A stretch of 64,000 bases of DNA from FEB-25 sp963822175 (GTDB taxonomy: Bacteria; Chloroflexota; Anaerolineae; Anaerolineales; UBA4823). A program made the translations under genes and the position numbers. The stretch spans positions 124,001 through 188,000 of the forward strand of contig CAWGGJ010000011.1 in the NCBI GenBank assembly GCA_963822175.1, in the 5' to 3' direction. Under the pieces are notes generated by a model that had not been told where the DNA came from, ran no database searches, and was given only the letters and a program-made list of their open reading frames with translations. Below are positions 41,432 through 50,489 of this stretch, piece by piece; the stretch's first letter is position 1, and every line of letters begins with the position of its first letter.

Positions 41432-43408
41432 ATGGTAGAAGAGCACATTAATCTAGTTGTTGGGAATAAAAATTATCAGATTCCGATGACTTGGGTTCAT
41501 ACGCTTGTCCTAGGGAGTGGTGCCGCAGGATTAAACGCTGCCGCTCAACTTCATCTCACTGGAATCAGAGATCTTATAATCCTCACCGAAGGCCTCCAGA
41601 TGGGTACTTCAATCAATACCGGTAGTGATAAACAGACCTATTACAAATTGTCCTTATGCGGAAATGAATCAGATTCCCCTAGAGAGATGGCGCAGACATA
41701 TTTTGAAAACGGCTCAATGCATGGAGATCTAGCGCTGGTTGAATCCAGTTTATCAGTGCGAAGTTTTATTAACCTGGTAAACCTTGGCGTTCCATTCCCA
41801 AGAGACGAATTTGGGCAATTTGTTGGGTATAAGACAGATCATGACCCACGGCAGAGAGCTACATCGATTGGTCCTTTTACATCTAGAGAAATGTGCCTTC
41901 GGCTCATCGCTCAAGTGAAGGACTTGGGCATTGAAATCCGTGAAGGACGATACGCTGTTGAATTGATTACAATCGGAGGCAAAGAATCTCGGATTGCCGG
42001 TCTTATTGCAGTTAACAAGGAAGGAGATTTTGAAGCTTATATTTGTGAAAACCTCATTTTTGCTGTCGGCGGACCAGGTGGATTATACAAAACCAGTGTC
42101 TATCCAGCTGTCCACTCAGGAGCGATCGGATTAGGGCTAATGGCTGGTGCCTGTGCTGCAAATTTGCCGGAATCTCAATATGGATTAGCTTCTAAAAAAT
42201 TCCGGTGGAATGTTTCTGGTACCTATATGCAAGTTATCCCGAGAGTGATTAGCCGAAGTGCTGATGGTATTTCAGATGAACAGGAATTTTTACGCCCTTA
42301 TTTTATTACCGCTGAAGAGATGAATGGAATGGTCTTCCTAAAAGGGTATCAATGGCCATTTGATGCCCGAAAAGTGATCGGTGGATCATCAATCATTGAT
42401 ATGCTTATTTATATTGAAACGATGATCAACGGAAGACGTGTGTTCCTTGATTTCTGTTCAAATCCCAATGATTTTTCGTTTTCTTCTCTTCCAGACGAAG
42501 TACGCATTTATTTAGAGAAGTCGGGGGCATTGAAAAATACTCCAATTGAACGACTATTGCATATGAATCCTGGAGCAGTTGATCTTTACCGTCATCATAA
42601 GATTGATTTAACAAGAGAGCCATTGGAAGTAGCTGTTTGTGCACAACACAATAACGGTGGTTTAGCAGGAAATATCTGGTATGAATCGACCAACATCAAG
42701 CACCTATTCCCCATTGGTGAGGTAAATGGCTCGCATGGAGTCACCCGTCCAGGTGGTTCAGCTTTAAATGCGGGACAGGTAGCTGGTTTTCGAGTAGCTG
42801 AGTATATTTCCAACCGGTACTCAAAATGGACTATAGGTGAAGTTGAAATTAATAGGACTTTAACCACATCCATGCAACGTGTTTTGGAATGGGCAGATTT
42901 ATGCCTAAAATCAGACAGGTCATGGACTGCTGAAATGAAGGAGATTCAAGAACGCATGTCTCGTTCAGGATCCCATATTCGAAGCATTGACGTTTTACAG
43001 AGTGAAGTGCCCAAAGCATGGAGTCAGGTTTATAGGCTAAGCCAATTGGGATGTAAGGTAAATATACCGAAAGATTTAAAATATGCATTTAGGACAAGGC
43101 AATTGGCATTTTCACAAGCAATCTACCTGGATGCGATTATGTTTTGCCTAAATAGTCACGTGGGAAGTCGAGGATCGTCAATAATTTTGGATGCTCAGGG
43201 GTTGAAGATACACGAAAAGTTAGATAAAGCCTGGAGAGTCGCCCCCGAGGACACCTCGTTTAGGAAAAAAGTTCTTGAAACTTTGTATATAGGAGAAGGA
43301 AAGATCCAACATCACTGGACTCCTTGCCGACCAATCCCAGAGAGCGACTCCTGGTTCGAAAACGTATGGGCACGCTACCAAAATGGAGAGATATATAACG
43401 AAGCGTGA
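41432..43408 (+). CDS. FAD-dependent oxidoreductase of the fumarate reductase/succinate dehydrogenase flavoprotein type
   Basis: This 658-aa flavoprotein has an N-terminal Rossmann motif (VLGSGAAGLNAAAQL) and the C-terminal FAD motif GGSALNAGQVAG preceded by FPIGEVNGSHGVTRP. This matches the FrdA/SdhA/L-aspartate-oxidase-like FAD_binding_2 group. AVGGPGGLYKT fits the middle FAD-contact segment. I use ATG 41432 (GGGAG upstream) over a start at 41327. No iron-sulfur or membrane subunit gene follows. Members outside the SdhA core often reduce or oxidise C=C bonds of unsaturated acids; the nearby IclR and Liv transporter suggest a substrate in the same pathway. Exact reaction unknown. Confidence 0.82.
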   Translation: MVEEHINLVVGNKNYQIPMTWVHTLVLGSGAAGLNAAAQLHLTGIRDLIILTEGLQMGTSINTGSDKQTYYKLSLCGNESDSPREMAQTYFENGSMHGDLALVESSLSVRSFINLVNLGVPFPRDEFGQFVGYKTDHDPRQRATSIGPFTSREMCLRLIAQVKDLGIEIREGRYAVELITIGGKESRIAGLIAVNKEGDFEAYICENLIFAVGGPGGLYKTSVYPAVHSGAIGLGLMAGACAANLPESQYGLASKKFRWNVSGTYMQVIPRVISRSADGISDEQEFLRPYFITAEEMNGMVFLKGYQWPFDARKVIGGSSIIDMLIYIETMINGRRVFLDFCSNPNDFSFSSLPDEVRIYLEKSGALKNTPIERLLHMNPGAVDLYRHHKIDLTREPLEVAVCAQHNNGGLAGNIWYESTNIKHLFPIGEVNGSHGVTRPGGSALNAGQVAGFRVAEYISNRYSKWTIGEVEINRTLTTSMQRVLEWADLCLKSDRSWTAEMKEIQERMSRSGSHIRSIDVLQSEVPKAWSQVYRLSQLGCKVNIPKDLKYAFRTRQLAFSQAIYLDAIMFCLNSHVGSRGSSIILDAQGLKIHEKLDKAWRVAPEDTSFRKKVLETLYIGEGKIQHHWTPCRPIPESDSWFENVWARYQNGEIYNEA

Positions 43409-43480
43409 TGGTACTGTTTAAATTCTTCCCAGCATATAACTTTCCGGACGATTATTTTCACAACTTATTTTTTTAATCCC

Positions 43481-43509
43481 TTGTGTATATTTTAAATATA
43501 TGCGATAAT
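43481..43509 (+). promoter_or_regulatory. Promoter of the third iclR-like gene
   Basis: TTGTGT (43481-43486) and GATAAT (43504-43509) are separated by 17 bases. Transcription would start near 43516, about 105 bases before the ATG at 43623. Confidence 0.5.
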
Positions 43510-43622
43510 ACCAAACGTCATGCGGCATTGCCACATGTTTTTATAAGAACTGGGATAAAGATAGTCAACTTATCTGTCTAGGGACGAGTTTAATTTGATG
43601 ATAGGCATGAAAGTATCGTGAA

Positions 43623-44433
43623 ATGGACATTCTGAAAACATCGACAAATCCATCTTCTCGAAAATCCATCGGGTCAGTACAACGAGCTTTGGATATTCTT
43701 AACTTGTTTGATAAAGTGCATGTAGAGCTTGGAAATGCGGAAATTGCCAAGCTAATGGATTTGCCTACCGGAACTGTAGCCGGGTTAATATACACACTTA
43801 GGATCAATAACTATTTAGACCAAAATCCAGCCAACCGTAAGTACAGACTGGGATTAAAGTTAGCCGAAAGAGCAGCTGTGCTGCTAGATCAGCTCGATCT
43901 CCGGAAGGTTGCTGCGCCGTATCTCGAAGAACTCAGAGACTGGTGCGGTGAGAGTGTAAACCTTGCCATCAGGGATGGAAATGAGGTTGTTTATATTGAA
44001 CGAATGTTTGGTAATCATTCCCTGGGTATCCGCTCCGAATTAGGCCGACGTGGTCCGCTCCATAGTACTGCACTCGGAAAAGCAATGTTTTCTTTTCTCC
44101 CGGAATCTGAACAACAAAAACTGATCCTCTCTTACGATTTTTATCCAGTCACTCCTTTTACAATTACCGATAGGGAAATTTTTATTCGGGAACTCGAATC
44201 TATTAATCAACGCGGATACTCGGTCGATGAGCAGGAGAATGAGTTGTGGGGGAGATGTGTTGGTGCGCCGATTGTTAAACCGGTTTGGCTATCCAATTGC
44301 AGCCATTAGTATTTCTGTCCCTATTCAGCGCTTTCCTAAGGAAGATATCCAAAAATATGGAAGAAAATTGATAGATATTGCTGACTCCATTTCCCAAAAA
44401 ATGGGTCATCTTAATGGTAATCAAAGTGAATAG
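43623..44433 (+). pseudogene. IclR-family regulator, interrupted by a one-base frameshift
   Basis: The first frame encodes an IclR winged helix (ALDILNLFDKVHVELGNAEI, AKLMDLPTGTVAGLI) and ligand domain (LRDWCGESVNLAIRDGNEVV, GRRGPLHSTALGKAMF) up to GRCVGAPIV. The conserved end, FGYPIAAISISVPIQRFPKE, is in the +1 frame and stops at 44433. The shift is one extra A in the AAA at 44277-44279 (expected GTT-AAC-CGG). Without it, translation ends at 44309. It lies between the flavoprotein and the Liv operon that follows, which it would be expected to control. As with the 14334 regulator, real inactivation and consensus error both remain open. Confidence 0.8.
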
Positions 44434-44481
44434 ATACGGTAATTATCTGCTTTCAAGATCTGACAAAAAAATAATAACTTT

Positions 44482-44490
44482 AAGGAGGTG
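44482..44490 (+). promoter_or_regulatory. Far-upstream SD-like element, STAB-SD-like
   Basis: AAGGAGGTG lies about 85 bases before the binding-protein ATG (44573), which has its own AGAGGAG. No sensible reading frame follows with proper spacing. Part of the recurrent pattern described in the findings. Confidence 0.4.
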
Positions 44491-44572
44491 AAAATAAACA
44501 GATCAAATCAAGCAAAGTTCTAAAGAACTACTTAAATCTGAGAAAAAAAAGACAATTTAAGAGGAGAATGAA

Positions 44573-45982
44573 ATGAAAAAGAGTATGTTTTTGTTACTAG
44601 TGGTTGTTATGATTACGTCCCTCGCACTTGGTGCGTGTGCGTCACCCACAACAACTCCACAAGTTGTGGTTACAGAAGCTCCCGTTGTTACCGAAGCCCC
44701 GGTTGTCACCGAAGCCCCGGTTGTCACCGAAGCTCCCATAGTCACCGAAGCTCCCGTTGCAACCGAAGTTGTTCCAATCAAAATCGGAACTTCACTTCCT
44801 TTGACTGGTGAGTTCTCGATCACCGGAACCAAACACCGTGATGGGTATCAGCTTTGTGTTGACCTTATTAACGAAGCGGGGGGCCTTTTAGGGCGTCCAG
44901 TAGAATTGATTGTCAGCGACAACCAATCTGATGTGGACACAACGCTTGCCCAACATGAACGTTTCATTAATGTGGATAAGGTTGATCTTATTTTTGGGAC
45001 GTTCTCAAGCAAATTAACCTTCCCTGCTTCTGCAATCACTGAACAGGCTAATGTTTTACTACCGATCCCCTCGGCAGCTGCACTGCGTGTTTACGAACGT
45101 GGATTTAAATATTTGGTCTACTTCCAACCAAACGCTGCGGAATACATCGGCGCATCCCCGGTCATGATGATCAAAGATTTAATCCCTGCTGATGAGCAAC
45201 CCAAGACCATTGCCCTCGCTTGGGCAGACGATTTCTACGCAAATGCATTGATCGCTGGTTTGCGTGGCGATGATGTCACTTTCCAGAACAACGATGGCTC
45301 GGAAAAGACAGTCAGCCTTGCCCCAGGTGAACTATCTAAGTTAAACGCAGAGGTTGTTTTTGAAGAACAATGGCCGGAAGGTTATTCTGATTGGACAACA
45401 CTTGCCTCAAAACTAAAAGTGGCGAACGCTGACTACCTCTTTGCCCCTGTCACATCTGCAGATGAAGCCATCAACCTGATTCGCGCCTTACAGCAGGTTG
45501 ACTACAATCCGAAAGGTATTTTCATGAGCCAGGGTGGACAAAAGGAATTTGCTGAAGCCCTTGGAACTGCGGCAAATGGTGTCACGATTCAGGCTTCCTG
45601 GCATCCACTGGCGAACTTTACTGGTTTATTGAATGGCGAAGAATTCACCAATCAAATGTTCCTTGATGCGTTTCAGGCGAAATACGGTGCTGAAGGCGGC
45701 GAAGATGAAGCCATCCCCTTCGCTCTATGCCAGGGAATCGAACAGGCAGTTCGTGCAACAGGATCAACCGACAACACGGTTCTCCGTGATTGGCTCGCTG
45801 CCCGCACTGCAGACGATCCTGTAAAAACCATTCTTGGAGATTTTTACTGGGACGAACGTGGGCTCCCAATTAATAAATCATTCATTATGACCCAATGGCA
45901 AGATGGAAACCTCGAGTTTGTTTACCCGACTGATGCATTCCCGGGTGTCGAACCCCTTGTTTATCCAAAGCCTGAATGGTAA
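44573..45982 (+). CDS. Liv-type (branched-chain amino acid-like) substrate-binding lipoprotein
   Basis: The 469-aa LivJ/LivK-type lipoprotein has lipobox LALGAC (Cys22). A linker of five VTEAPV-type hexapeptides (44669-44758) is followed by the family start KIGTSLPLTGEFSITGTKHR and GYQLCVDLINEAGGLLGRPV. The binding domain has the usual two lobes with DEQPKTIALAWADDF and GVTIQASWHP. It feeds LivGFHM encoded directly downstream. The linker coding is a near-perfect 18-bp repeat at DNA level, so length may vary between strains. Confidence 0.92.
   Translation: MKKSMFLLLVVVMITSLALGACASPTTTPQVVVTEAPVVTEAPVVTEAPVVTEAPIVTEAPVATEVVPIKIGTSLPLTGEFSITGTKHRDGYQLCVDLINEAGGLLGRPVELIVSDNQSDVDTTLAQHERFINVDKVDLIFGTFSSKLTFPASAITEQANVLLPIPSAAALRVYERGFKYLVYFQPNAAEYIGASPVMMIKDLIPADEQPKTIALAWADDFYANALIAGLRGDDVTFQNNDGSEKTVSLAPGELSKLNAEVVFEEQWPEGYSDWTTLASKLKVANADYLFAPVTSADEAINLIRALQQVDYNPKGIFMSQGGQKEFAEALGTAANGVTIQASWHPLANFTGLLNGEEFTNQMFLDAFQAKYGAEGGEDEAIPFALCQGIEQAVRATGSTDNTVLRDWLAARTADDPVKTILGDFYWDERGLPINKSFIMTQWQDGNLEFVYPTDAFPGVEPLVYPKPEW
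44669..44758 (+). repeat. 18-bp coding tandem repeat (five VTEAPV-type units)
   Basis: Five consecutive 18-bp units encode VTEAPV, VTEAPV, VTEAPV, VTEAPI and VTEAPV, in the exposed linker behind the lipidated cysteine of the Liv-type binding protein. Units two and three are nearly identical in DNA. Confidence 0.8.
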
Positions 45983-46000
45983 ATCGTTTCTAGATCTAAA

Positions 46001-46028
46001 CCGTGTCTGGTGGAAACACCAGACACGG
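46001..46028 (+). terminator. Stem-loop after the Liv binding-protein gene
   Basis: CCGTGTCTGGTG (46001-46012) and CACCAGACACGG (46017-46028) form a perfect 12-bp stem capped by GAAA, a very stable tetraloop. It is followed by GTGTTTTG, not a clear T-run. Likely stabilises or attenuates between the binding protein and livG. Confidence 0.7.
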
Positions 46029-46084
46029 GTGTTTTGAAGAGTCATCTTGGGGTCGGGTTTATTTAACCAGATACGGCGAGAAAA

Positions 46085-46816
46085 ATGGCATTATTAGAAA
46101 TAAAAAGACTTAATAAACATTTCGGCGGAATCCAGGCAGTTAGTGATTGTACATTCTCTGTTGATGAGGGAAGTATAACAAGCCTGATTGGCCCAAATGG
46201 TGCGGGTAAAACAACAGTATTCAATCTGGTGACAGGGTTGTTGTCTTCTGATTCTGGGGAAGTCATTTTCCAGGGCAAGAAGATTACGGGTTTACAACCC
46301 CACGACATCACCCGCAGAGGGATCAGTCGTACCTTTCAAATCACTCGGGATCTACAGGAGATGACGGTGTTGGAAAACATGGTCATCCAATCCCAGGTGA
46401 AGGGATTCTTTGATATGTTTGGTTCAAGCATGTTAAAGCATGAGGCCGAACACGCGCTAGAACTACTTTCATTTGTCGGAATTACTCACCTCGCGCAAGA
46501 AAAAGCCAAGAATTTATCATACGGACAGAAAAAATTGATGGAATTTGCCTCCGTATTGATGTCTGAACCAAAACTAATTATGCTTGACGAACCTGCTGGT
46601 GGCGTAAATCCCACATTGCTTGAAAGTATTATTGATCGGATTCTGGAACTCAATAAAAAAGGAATTACCTTCCTAATTGTTGAACATAATATGGACTTGG
46701 TAATGAAAATCAGTGATCCTGTCATATGTATGGCATATGGAACTGTCCTGGCACAAGGGTGCCCTAAAGATATACAAAATAACGACCAGGTGATGGAAGC
46801 CTATTTAGGTGAATGA
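46085..46816 (+). CDS. livG: Liv-type ABC ATPase (LivG), second system
   Basis: The 243-aa ATPase has Walker A GPNGAGKTTVFNLV, the LivG-type SRTFQITRDLQEMTVLENM, signature LSYGQKKLMEFASV and Walker B LIMLDEPAGGVNP, with the switch histidine in IVEHNMDLVM. It pairs with the LivF ATPase that starts four bases after its stop. Its signature is more canonical than that of the livG at 19600. Confidence 0.93.
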   Translation: MALLEIKRLNKHFGGIQAVSDCTFSVDEGSITSLIGPNGAGKTTVFNLVTGLLSSDSGEVIFQGKKITGLQPHDITRRGISRTFQITRDLQEMTVLENMVIQSQVKGFFDMFGSSMLKHEAEHALELLSFVGITHLAQEKAKNLSYGQKKLMEFASVLMSEPKLIMLDEPAGGVNPTLLESIIDRILELNKKGITFLIVEHNMDLVMKISDPVICMAYGTVLAQGCPKDIQNNDQVMEAYLGE

Positions 46817-46819
46817 GAT

Positions 46820-47566
46820 ATGGGTACTCTCATAATAGACAATGTCGTCGCTGGCTATGGAAGCGGTCCTAATATTCTTAAAGGATTGTCACTAACCGTT
46901 GAATCCTGCCAAACGTACTGCATTATCGGTCCCAATGGGGCTGGTAAATCAACTTTGATCAAGGTCATCGCTGGATTACTTAAACCCCGTGAAGGGAAAA
47001 TCACATTCAAGGGAGAAGTAATTAGCGGATTGCGGGCAGATCAGGTTTTACAACGAGGGCTATCCTACGTGCCTTCGGATCGTAGTTTATTCCCAGACAT
47101 GACCGTGAAAGAAAATCTACGGATGGGCGGATATATTTTGAGAGATGGTCGGTTGGTCAATAGAAGAATTGATGAAATATTCGTCATGTTTCCAATTCTT
47201 GAGGAAAAAAGTTCTCAATTGGCAAGAACACTTTCAGGCGGTCAGCAGCAATTAGCATCGATTGCCCGGGCACTTGTGCTCAAACCAGAAATGATCATGC
47301 TAGACGAACCCTCCTTGGGATTATCCCCCAAGGTGGCTCAACAGATTTTTTCAACAATTACCGACCTACGTAAAAACGGGATGACGATTCTACTTGTTGA
47401 ACAAAACGCCCGAAAAGGCCTCCAAAATGCTGATGTGGGTGTTGTGTTGGACCTTGGAACAAATAGTTTTGAGAGGCCCGCTTCGGAAGTTCTAAGTGAT
47501 CCGCGTATTCAAGAGCTTTACCTCGGAAAACGCCGAAAACCACAGGCTACGGAGGATCAAGAATGA
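46820..47566 (+). CDS. livF: Liv-type ABC ATPase (LivF), second system
   Basis: This 248-aa ATPase shows Walker A GPNGAGKSTLIKV, the LivF-type YVPSDRSLFPDMTVKENLRM, signature LSGGQQQLASIARAL, Walker B MIMLDEPSLGLSP and LLVEQNARKGLQ. It overlaps livH by four bases (ATGA). Confidence 0.93.
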   Translation: MGTLIIDNVVAGYGSGPNILKGLSLTVESCQTYCIIGPNGAGKSTLIKVIAGLLKPREGKITFKGEVISGLRADQVLQRGLSYVPSDRSLFPDMTVKENLRMGGYILRDGRLVNRRIDEIFVMFPILEEKSSQLARTLSGGQQQLASIARALVLKPEMIMLDEPSLGLSPKVAQQIFSTITDLRKNGMTILLVEQNARKGLQNADVGVVLDLGTNSFERPASEVLSDPRIQELYLGKRRKPQATEDQE

Positions 47567-48438
47567 TACAGGTTTTCCAGATAGTCATTCTAGGTTTGGC
47601 TTTGGGAGGGGTTTATGCCCTTATGTCATCGGGAATGACCCTGATCTTTGGAGTGATGCGTATTGTGAACCTCGCCCACTCTGCATTTATTGTTATGGCA
47701 GCCTACCTGGCTTTTTGGTTATTCAAAGCCATTAATCTTGATCCGACCCTTTCTATGATGATCACGATGCCGGTGATGTTCTTTATCGGAATGGCATATT
47801 ACCGGATCCTTTTTGCTTCACGCGCAGATAATCCCCGATTCGTAGATATCACTGTGTTGATCACTTTTGCCACGGCCTTGATAATTGAAGGTGTTCTGGC
47901 CTTTATATTTACTGGAATATATCGAACTACAACCCCGGAGTATGCCAAAACCTCTTATACCTTTGGACCATTTTTTATTCCTCAAAGTCAGTTGTACGCC
48001 TTAATGATCAGCATTGTTTTAATTATAGGATTATGGTTGTTTCTTCGTTACACACGGATTGGAAATGCAATCCGAGCGACCATGCAAAACCGGAATGCTG
48101 CGCAGGTTGTAGGAGTGAATGTCAGTTGGATCTCGACCCTATCCTTTGGGATTGGTCTAGCTATGGCAGGCGCTGCTGGTTCATTGATTAGTTTTGTGTT
48201 TACATTTTACCCAGCGAAACATGTAGCTTGGATCGGGATGATTTTATGCCTGGTAGTTCTGGGTGGAATGGGTAGCCTAGTGGGTGCCCTGGTCAGTTCA
48301 TTCCTGCTTGCCACCGCTGCATCGTTTGTTAGCTTTTATTGGGGAGCAACCTGGGCCCCCATCACTTTTTACCTGGCACTTTTCTTGATCCTTCTGTTCA
48401 GACCGCAAGGCCTGTTCGGAAAAAAGGTGGAGGGGTAG
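47563..48438 (+). CDS. livH: Liv-type ABC permease (LivH), second system
   Basis: This 291-aa permease carries GVYALMSSGMTLIFGVMRIV with NLAHSAFIVMAAY, the coupling-loop RATMQNRNAAQVVGVNVSW, LGGMGSLVGALVSS and the typical end RPQGLFGKKVEG. It has eight or more hydrophobic segments. ATGA overlap with livF and immediate contact with livM indicate a single transcript. Confidence 0.93.
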   Translation: MIQVFQIVILGLALGGVYALMSSGMTLIFGVMRIVNLAHSAFIVMAAYLAFWLFKAINLDPTLSMMITMPVMFFIGMAYYRILFASRADNPRFVDITVLITFATALIIEGVLAFIFTGIYRTTTPEYAKTSYTFGPFFIPQSQLYALMISIVLIIGLWLFLRYTRIGNAIRATMQNRNAAQVVGVNVSWISTLSFGIGLAMAGAAGSLISFVFTFYPAKHVAWIGMILCLVVLGGMGSLVGALVSSFLLATAASFVSFYWGATWAPITFYLALFLILLFRPQGLFGKKVEG

Positions 48439-49659
48439 ATGTCTAATAATCCACCTTTAAATTCGAAAGAAAAAGGGACCATGGCAAAAACAAAGAAGAA
48501 CAGTCCTTTAAAACCATTTTTTATCCCAGTAATAATTTCTATCCTTTTTGTATTCTGGAAATATATATTAAGCGCTAACGGGATTCTAACATCGCAGCCA
48601 TGGATGGAAAAATGGGGAGAGGCGATGTTGATTTTGGGACTTGGCTTATGGTTCTTGTTCCTACTCACCCCTTATATCACCCGTTTTTCAAGAGGTAATA
48701 AGTGGGTAAAAGGAGGGCTTCCTTTACTGCTCCTGGCAGCATTACTTATAATCCCATTAATTCAAATTAAAACCGGAACGCTGAACTATTGGTTATACAT
48801 GTTGACAATTTGTTTCATGTATATCATCTGGTCGAGTAGTTGGAATGTCATCGGTGGATTCGCCGGATACATTTCGCTTGGTCATACTGTCTTTATTGCC
48901 ATCGGGGCTTATTTTGCGGGTATGATCTTTGTATTCTGGCAGATTTCTCCATTTGTTACAGCACCTGTCGCGGGTATTATTGCCATGGTTAGTGGGCTCC
49001 TCTTTGGATTGATTGCCCTGCGCACACGGGGGAGCACCTTTATTATTTCGACGATTGCATTAGTGTTATTGGTTGCAGAAATATTGGATAATTGGAAGCT
49101 CACCGGTGGAGTAAATGGATTAGCCATGCCGATGATCCCACTAGAAGGGGAGATAGCGAAGATCCCATTTTATTACTACATGTTGATGATCATGGTATTG
49201 TGTGTATTGATGACTTACTTTATCCAGCATTCAAAATTTGGTTTGGGATTGCGTGCAATTTCTCAGGATGAAATTAAGGCGGAGGTGGCTGGAATTCCAA
49301 CCCGCCAATACAAGATCCTGGCTTTTGGCTTGAGCGGAATGTTCATAGGAATGTCAGGAGCGATTTATGGATATTCACTCACTTACCTGCGTCCTTCAAT
49401 TTTCCTGACGGTTGCAATAGGGACAGGAATTGTCCTCAATACAATATTGGGCGGTAAAGGTACAGTGAGTGGTCCTGTTATTGGTGCAGCAATCATGTTG
49501 GCAATCAATGAGTTTGTGGTTTCAAAACTGGGTGCCACAGAATTAAACATTGTGGTCACTGGATTGATCCTCATCTTTGTTTTGTTATTCTTCCCAGAGG
49601 GGATCGTTGGGTCATTACGCAACAAGGGTACTCTACCAACTTTCCTGGATTGGGATTAA
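48439..49659 (+). CDS. livM: Liv-type ABC permease (LivM), second system
   Basis: The 406-aa LivM is longer than the 317-aa homologue at 21921 because of an extra N-terminal part (residues about 1-105) with two or more added hydrophobic segments. Family marks follow: WSSSWNVIGGFAGYISLGHT, ALRTRGSTFIISTIALVLL, the cytoplasmic loop AISQDEIKAEVAGIPTRQYK and LGGKGTVSGPVIGAA. The start at 48439 follows GGAGGGGT; a second ATG at 48481 is possible. It completes the 44573-49659 import system. Confidence 0.9.
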   Translation: MSNNPPLNSKEKGTMAKTKKNSPLKPFFIPVIISILFVFWKYILSANGILTSQPWMEKWGEAMLILGLGLWFLFLLTPYITRFSRGNKWVKGGLPLLLLAALLIIPLIQIKTGTLNYWLYMLTICFMYIIWSSSWNVIGGFAGYISLGHTVFIAIGAYFAGMIFVFWQISPFVTAPVAGIIAMVSGLLFGLIALRTRGSTFIISTIALVLLVAEILDNWKLTGGVNGLAMPMIPLEGEIAKIPFYYYMLMIMVLCVLMTYFIQHSKFGLGLRAISQDEIKAEVAGIPTRQYKILAFGLSGMFIGMSGAIYGYSLTYLRPSIFLTVAIGTGIVLNTILGGKGTVSGPVIGAAIMLAINEFVVSKLGATELNIVVTGLILIFVLLFFPEGIVGSLRNKGTLPTFLDWD

Positions 49660-49702
49660 GCGTTCTGGTAGCTCAATGCAAATAAATATAACGCGAGAAA
49701 AA

Positions 49703-50482
49703 ATGGAAAAGAATATTAAAGTAGCAATCATAACTGGCTCTGGTAGAGGAATTGGACGCGGGATTGCGATACAACTGGCTCGAAAAGGGTGGAAAATTGT
49801 CATCAATGATATTGGCAATCCCGAAATGCCTACGGAAACGCTTGATCTAGTTCGGAAAGAAGGATCTGATGGTTTAATCATTTTGGCAGATATCACGACA
49901 GCAGCTGGCCGACAGAGGATCGTTGATGAAACGATCAAAGAATATGGGCAAATTGATTTATTGGTCAACAATGCCGGTATCGGACCACGGGTACGCATGG
50001 ATATGCTCGAGATTAGTGAACAAAGTATGAATGAAGTGTTAGCTGTCAACACGGTCGGACCTTATTTCCTCACTCAACTCGTTTCGAAAAAGATGATCGA
50101 ATTGATTTCGCAAAAGAGAATCGAATCAGGAAAAATTGTGAATATTGGATCGATAAGCGCTTATACGAGCAGCACAAGTCGGGCAGAATATTGCATATCA
50201 AAAGCGGCATTGGCGATGAATACTCTTCTGTATGCAGATCGACTTGCAGGTGAAGGGATCAATGTTTATGAGATCCGACCTGGTATTATCAAAACACCTT
50301 TAACAGAAATTGTTAAAGATAAATATGACAAACTGATCGCTGAAGGGATCCTGCCAATCAAACGCTGGGGATTACCTGAAGATATAGGCAAAGCTATTGT
50401 AGCGATTGCAGAGGGCTATCTTCCATATTCAACTGGACAAATTATCGACGTGGATGGTGGATTCCACATTCACCGTTTGTAG
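49703..50482 (+). CDS. Short-chain dehydrogenase/reductase
   Basis: This classical SDR of about 259 aa has the nucleotide motif ITGSGRGIGRGIA, the structural NNAGIG and the catalytic serine/tyrosine/lysine: serines in IGSISAYTSSTS, then EYCISKAALAM (Tyr-x3-Lys). ATG 49703 puts the Rossmann fold at the usual distance; a longer start at 49676 is possible. The C-terminus ends in the SDR-typical STGQIIDVDGG. It is followed eight bases after its stop by a sugar-acid kinase, so a sugar or sugar-acid substrate is likely. Confidence 0.9.
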   Translation: MEKNIKVAIITGSGRGIGRGIAIQLARKGWKIVINDIGNPEMPTETLDLVRKEGSDGLIILADITTAAGRQRIVDETIKEYGQIDLLVNNAGIGPRVRMDMLEISEQSMNEVLAVNTVGPYFLTQLVSKKMIELISQKRIESGKIVNIGSISAYTSSTSRAEYCISKAALAMNTLLYADRLAGEGINVYEIRPGIIKTPLTEIVKDKYDKLIAEGILPIKRWGLPEDIGKAIVAIAEGYLPYSTGQIIDVDGGFHIHRL

Positions 50483-50489
50483 AGGAAAA

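Noticed and set aside
44277..44279. Programmed frameshift in the third IclR gene
   Set aside because: The break is a +1 at GTT-AAA-CCG without a known slippery pattern or stimulatory structure; mutation or sequence error is more likely.
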